64,000 bases of DNA from Pseudidiomarina mangrovi (GTDB lineage Bacteria; Pseudomonadota; Gammaproteobacteria; Enterobacterales; Alteromonadaceae). Every line of letters starts with the position of its first letter. The first letter of the stretch is position 1. Shown here piece after piece: positions 60,774 through 64,000 of this stretch. Location: the NCBI RefSeq assembly GCF_003999375.1, contig NZ_RJLC01000010.1:1-64000 (forward strand), in the 5' to 3' direction. The notes beneath the pieces are model-generated. The model had not been told where the DNA came from. It searched no databases and saw nothing but the letters and a program-made list of their open reading frames with translations. A program made the position numbers and the translations under genes.

Positions 60774-63488
60774 ATGGCATTTATTAAAACAGATCTGCAA
60801 GGTCGCTCAGTCCTTCACCTAGTCACAGCCTTATCGCTGCTGGCTTCGGGAAGCATGGTGCTTGCCTATCGGTTGTTTGAGCCCACGCAATTACTGCTGT
60901 TCCATTCGGTCAGTTCATCCTATCTCGTCATTATGATTGGCCTTGGCGTTGCTATGTTATGGCGCAATCAAGGTGGGCGGCGCACTATTGCTGCGAGTTT
61001 CGCGGCCCTGATTGCTTTTGTCGCCGCTATTGATGGGCTCGGTTTTAATGTATTCGACCCGTTTGATTCTCAAATTCACCCGGTTCCCTATGTGTTGTTG
61101 GGGGTAGCGGCGCTGACCCTCATTCGGCCACCAAGCCAGCCCCATCATCGTTCCAGTACCGACGTTAAGTTTATTCAGGGCTGTGCCACCTATGGGCTGC
61201 TGATTGCCTTGGCCGGTCTGTTGCTGCTGATTCCGCACTTAATTTTCCAGCAGCCGTTTTTGGCCCGTCACCCGATGGGCAGCTTGATTATCTGCGCCAG
61301 TTTAATGCTGGCGGGAACCGCGCTATACGCTACTCACCATAGCGGCCGTCGGCCGATGCCGAAGCTGGCGCGGTCGAGCTTCACCTTCACGTTAGTGGTG
61401 CTTTACAGTGTACTGAGCGCTGGCATTGTGATGTTTCATAATGAAATGGAGTCTATCCGGTTACAGGGCGTGCAGGCTGTTGAGGGCTTGAATTCGGCTC
61501 GCAAGGCGACGGGTTCTGCCAATATTGATCTGTTTCGCCGTTTGGCAACGCGGTGGGAATCGTATTCACCGGCTGATCATGATCGGCTGATGGATTTAGA
61601 TATGCGTGATTTTCTCGAGCAAGTTGATTTTCTTGATAGCTTTATTTTGCTGGCACCCAATCGGCAAGTGCGCTGGGAACGGGTTAAGCCGAATGAAAAG
61701 CCCTCAGCCTATTTGCTCACCAGCGACCCTGCTATTGCGGCTGAATTGGCGGCCAATCCTTACCCGGCCGGTGTGCAGTTGATGGTGGTATCGCCACAAT
61801 TAGTGTTCCCACGCTCCAAACTCTTAGTACGGCTGAGCGTAAAGTTTGCCGATGATGAGCCGGGACGCCCCAGCTCGTTTGTGGCGGTATTAGATGTACA
61901 ACGAATGTTGGCGGTGGCTAATTCTGGGGTGTATTCGCCGATCTTCACGTACACCAAAGTGGGTGATGAGCGGCTGCTGGATCAACATGGCTTTTGGGTG
62001 ACCCCAGAAAACCAGCTGTATTTGCAGGAAAGCGCGCTGTTCCTGCATGGTGGTCAGCTCTCCACCGATTACAGTAGTGGCACTCCTATTTATAGTTATC
62101 TGTATGATTTACGCGATATGCAGGGTACCGCCAATTTGCAGGTGCTGATTGTGCTCGCTGGCATGGGCTTGGTGCTGCTGGTGGTATTGGCGGTTGAGCG
62201 TAATGCGACCCTTGAAGACCAAGGGGCGCGGTTAAAGTATCAAGCTGAACATGATGCCTTAACCGGGTTGTTGAACCGCAACAGTATTGAGCGCTTTATT
62301 GCCAAGCGTTTTAACGAACAAGGTGATATGGCGGTATTATTTATTGACCTTGATGGGTTTACCCTGATTAACGATAGTCTTGGCTTGCAGGTTGGTGACG
62401 AACTATTGCGCATGCTGGCGCAGCGGCTGCAGAATAATCGCCCACGTAACACCGAATTGGCACGTTTTGCTAGTGATGAGTTTTTACTGGTCATGCAAGG
62501 GGTCAGTGGTCATGCTGAGCGCGTGTTGCAAAGTGCTAATGACATGATGTCTATTGTCGCTCAGCCATATCGAATTGGGCCGCACAAGATCTATTTGACC
62601 GCCAGTATTGGTGTGGCCATGCAAACCGACGATCAGCGTACGCCATTGGAGTTAATTCAGCGTGCCGATATGGCCATGCACCAAGCCAAGAAATTGGGCC
62701 ATAACCATGTGCAAGAGTATGACCGCTCCATGGCGCAGCGCATGCAAAGCATGGTGTCTATGCGCTCTAGTTTACAAGAAGCCATTGAGCACGACCGCCT
62801 ACAACTGTACTACCAGCCGATCGTCAATTGCGCCAATCAACAGGTAGAAGCCTATGAGGCCCTATTACGATGGGTGCATGAAGATGGCAAAGTGGTCAGC
62901 CCTGGTGAGTTTATCCCGTTGGCGGAAATGACTGGGCAAATTGTACCCTTGAGTGAGTGGGTGTTCCGCCAAGCCTGTCATGATTTAGCGCAGATCCGCG
63001 AAAAAGGTTCGTTCAAGATCACTGTGAACGTTTCAGCGTTGCATTTCCATCGTGCCAATTTTGTTGAGTTTCTGGAAGAAACCCTCGCTAATAGTGGCGT
63101 CAAAGCTGAGTGGATTGAACTGGAAATGACCGAGTCGATCTTATTGGAGAATAGCTATTACGCCATTCGCCAATTACAGCGCTTGCGTGAGCTCGGCTTT
63201 ACCGTTGCTTTGGATGATTTTGGTACCGGCTTCTCCAGCTTGAGCTACTTGAAGCGTTTACCCGTTGATAAGGTGAAAATTGACCGTACCTTTGTGGCCG
63301 GTATTCGCACCCATAAGAGTGACCGCGTGCTGATTGAGAGCGTGATAAAAATTGCCCAGAGTTTGAATTTCAATGTGGTGGCTGAAGGTGTGGAAACGCC
63401 GCAACAAGCCGAGTTCGTTACCGAACTCGGCTGTAACTATATGCAGGGCTTTTATTTTGCCCGGCCAGCACCTATCGACGAGCTGTAA
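60774..63488 (+). CDS. Membrane GGDEF-EAL protein with large sensor region, 904 aa
   Basis: Residues 1-190 contain about six membrane helices, then a helix at ~203-222, a periplasmic CHASE-like region at ~225-455 (DSFILLAPNRQVRWERVKPN) and another helix at ~457-475. The GGDEF domain carries ASDEF near 565-569 and is probably weak or inactive as a cyclase. The EAL domain is complete (YEALLRW, ELEMTESIL, LDDFGTGFSSLSYL, EGVETPQQ), so c-di-GMP hydrolysis is likely. The ribosome site is weak (TTTTGGGG). The 3' end overlaps the converging lipoprotein gene by 37 nt. Confidence 0.85.
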   Translation: MAFIKTDLQGRSVLHLVTALSLLASGSMVLAYRLFEPTQLLLFHSVSSSYLVIMIGLGVAMLWRNQGGRRTIAASFAALIAFVAAIDGLGFNVFDPFDSQIHPVPYVLLGVAALTLIRPPSQPHHRSSTDVKFIQGCATYGLLIALAGLLLLIPHLIFQQPFLARHPMGSLIICASLMLAGTALYATHHSGRRPMPKLARSSFTFTLVVLYSVLSAGIVMFHNEMESIRLQGVQAVEGLNSARKATGSANIDLFRRLATRWESYSPADHDRLMDLDMRDFLEQVDFLDSFILLAPNRQVRWERVKPNEKPSAYLLTSDPAIAAELAANPYPAGVQLMVVSPQLVFPRSKLLVRLSVKFADDEPGRPSSFVAVLDVQRMLAVANSGVYSPIFTYTKVGDERLLDQHGFWVTPENQLYLQESALFLHGGQLSTDYSSGTPIYSYLYDLRDMQGTANLQVLIVLAGMGLVLLVVLAVERNATLEDQGARLKYQAEHDALTGLLNRNSIERFIAKRFNEQGDMAVLFIDLDGFTLINDSLGLQVGDELLRMLAQRLQNNRPRNTELARFASDEFLLVMQGVSGHAERVLQSANDMMSIVAQPYRIGPHKIYLTASIGVAMQTDDQRTPLELIQRADMAMHQAKKLGHNHVQEYDRSMAQRMQSMVSMRSSLQEAIEHDRLQLYYQPIVNCANQQVEAYEALLRWVHEDGKVVSPGEFIPLAEMTGQIVPLSEWVFRQACHDLAQIREKGSFKITVNVSALHFHRANFVEFLEETLANSGVKAEWIELEMTESILLENSYYAIRQLQRLRELGFTVALDDFGTGFSSLSYLKRLPVDKVKIDRTFVAGIRTHKSDRVLIESVIKIAQSLNFNVVAEGVETPQQAEFVTELGCNYMQGFYFARPAPIDEL

Positions 63489-63886
63489 TAAGCGGTTGCG
63501 GTTACTTTGATATAGGCGTTAGCAGCAATCACCTCAGCGCTGGCGTCGCTGGTGATACCACGAATAATAGTGCCGGCACTTGACGATTCGCGGGCAACAT
63601 CGGTGATAACGATGACATTGGCGCCCAAACGAGCTGCCTGAGTTTGCAATCGACCAATTGCATAGGCAAGTTTTTCTTCGTCGGTGGTGCGTGTTGCTAG
63701 CGCATAGGTCGTACTCAAATGAGCAATCTCTTCGCTGCCGGTTGGCCGTTTATTATAAATCCGCACCTCTTTTTTATCGATGGCCGCGCGCGGCTCGCCG
63801 ACAATTTCAGGGGCATTGGGTTGGGTGGCACAGCCGCTTAGGCTGGCGCCGATAGTTATTAACAGAGCCAAAGTGACGATACGCAT
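63452..63886 (-). CDS. Small predicted lipoprotein, 144 aa
   Basis: The start at 63886 has GGAGG 6 nt upstream and gives a lipoprotein signal with LSGC (Cys19). The mature part includes LQTQAARLGANVIVITDVAR, like YdgH/BhsA- or DUF4156-type envelope proteins that handle redundant copies of a small alpha/beta domain; the assignment is tentative. It overlaps the end of the GGDEF/EAL gene tail to tail. Confidence 0.75.
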   Translation of the reverse strand: MRIVTLALLITIGASLSGCATQPNAPEIVGEPRAAIDKKEVRIYNKRPTGSEEIAHLSTTYALATRTTDEEKLAYAIGRLQTQAARLGANVIVITDVARESSSAGTIIRGITSDASAEVIAANAYIKVTATAYYSSSIGAGRAK

Positions 63887-63961
63887 GATATACCTCCAGC
63901 GATTTGTTGTACGGGCATGAATGGCTGTACAAGATACGCGCATTGTACCTGCGCGGAGCAC

Positions 63962-63989
63962 AAAAAAACCGCCATCTGGCGGTTTTTTT
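63962..63989. terminator. Bidirectional intrinsic terminator
   Basis: CCGCCA-TC-TGGCGG flanked by seven A on one side and seven T on the other, so it can end transcription from either direction. Confidence 0.9.
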
Positions 63990-64000
63990 ATACAAGCAAT

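Overview
The window reads as chromosomal DNA of an aquatic, polysaccharide-eating gammaproteobacterium. The evidence is a HexR-controlled Entner-Doudoroff cluster, a TonB receptor/GH16/GH3/GH1 beta-glucan locus, several c-di-GMP proteins, Shine-Dalgarno starts and moderately GC-rich coding DNA. No rRNA, tRNA, CRISPR array or complete insertion sequence was seen, and the genus cannot be fixed from this stretch.

Layout. (1) 1-9215 is an accessory, defence/toxin-antitoxin-like segment. It holds a duplicated 59-residue protein gene (one copy cut by an IS21-like end), a pRiA4b ORF-3-like protein, a nucleotidyltransferase-fold protein with a partner, a PIN-domain protein, an ImmA/IrrE peptidase, a RloA/RloB (AbiL-like) pair and a HipB/HipA pair with three operators spaced exactly 50 bp apart. 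It also carries a GC-rich 23-nt hairpin repeat and a truncated gene copy. (2) 9404-29119 is a tandem array of three giant exported proteins (2238, 2252 and 1878 residues). They share a signal peptide motif, a propeller-like region, putative-Ig (He_PIG-type) repeats, a calcium-type Asp/Asn region and an unusual Trp-rich, triple-Arg C-terminal tail. (3) 29302-43158 is a laminarin/beta-1,3-glucan utilisation locus: lipoprotein, LacI regulator, GPH sugar symporter, GH1, a divergent FucP-type transporter plus GH3 lipoprotein, TonB receptor and GH16 lipoprotein. Both main promoters carry the same 14-bp LacI-type operator just after the -10 box. (4) 43195-51126 is the central sugar cluster: gap and hexR on the minus strand, zwf-pgl-edd-glk-eda on the plus strand, with HexR-type palindromes at the divergent promoters. 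(5) 51179-64000 holds three GGDEF/EAL proteins, a beta-CASP metallo-beta-lactamase RNase-like protein, an LCCL-domain lipoprotein, an M14 peptidase, CysQ and small proteins.

Across all regions runs a dispersed palindromic repeat (core CTAAGGGGCAGGCACTTAAG, about 40 copies). It sits in intergenic clusters, forms large hairpins, often supplies stop codons, builds the terminator of the Entner-Doudoroff operon and has entered reading frames (pgl, a GGDEF/EAL gene, the beta-CASP gene, probably gap and the GH16 linker). This and the giant surface-protein array are the most unusual things here.

Functionally, GH16 would cut beta-1,3-glucan at the surface, the TonB receptor would import oligomers, GH3 and GH1 would release glucose, the two permeases would move sugars across the inner membrane, and Glk-Zwf-Pgl-Edd-Eda-Gap would carry the glucose through the Entner-Doudoroff route under HexR control. 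These functions are inferred from family membership and have not been tested.
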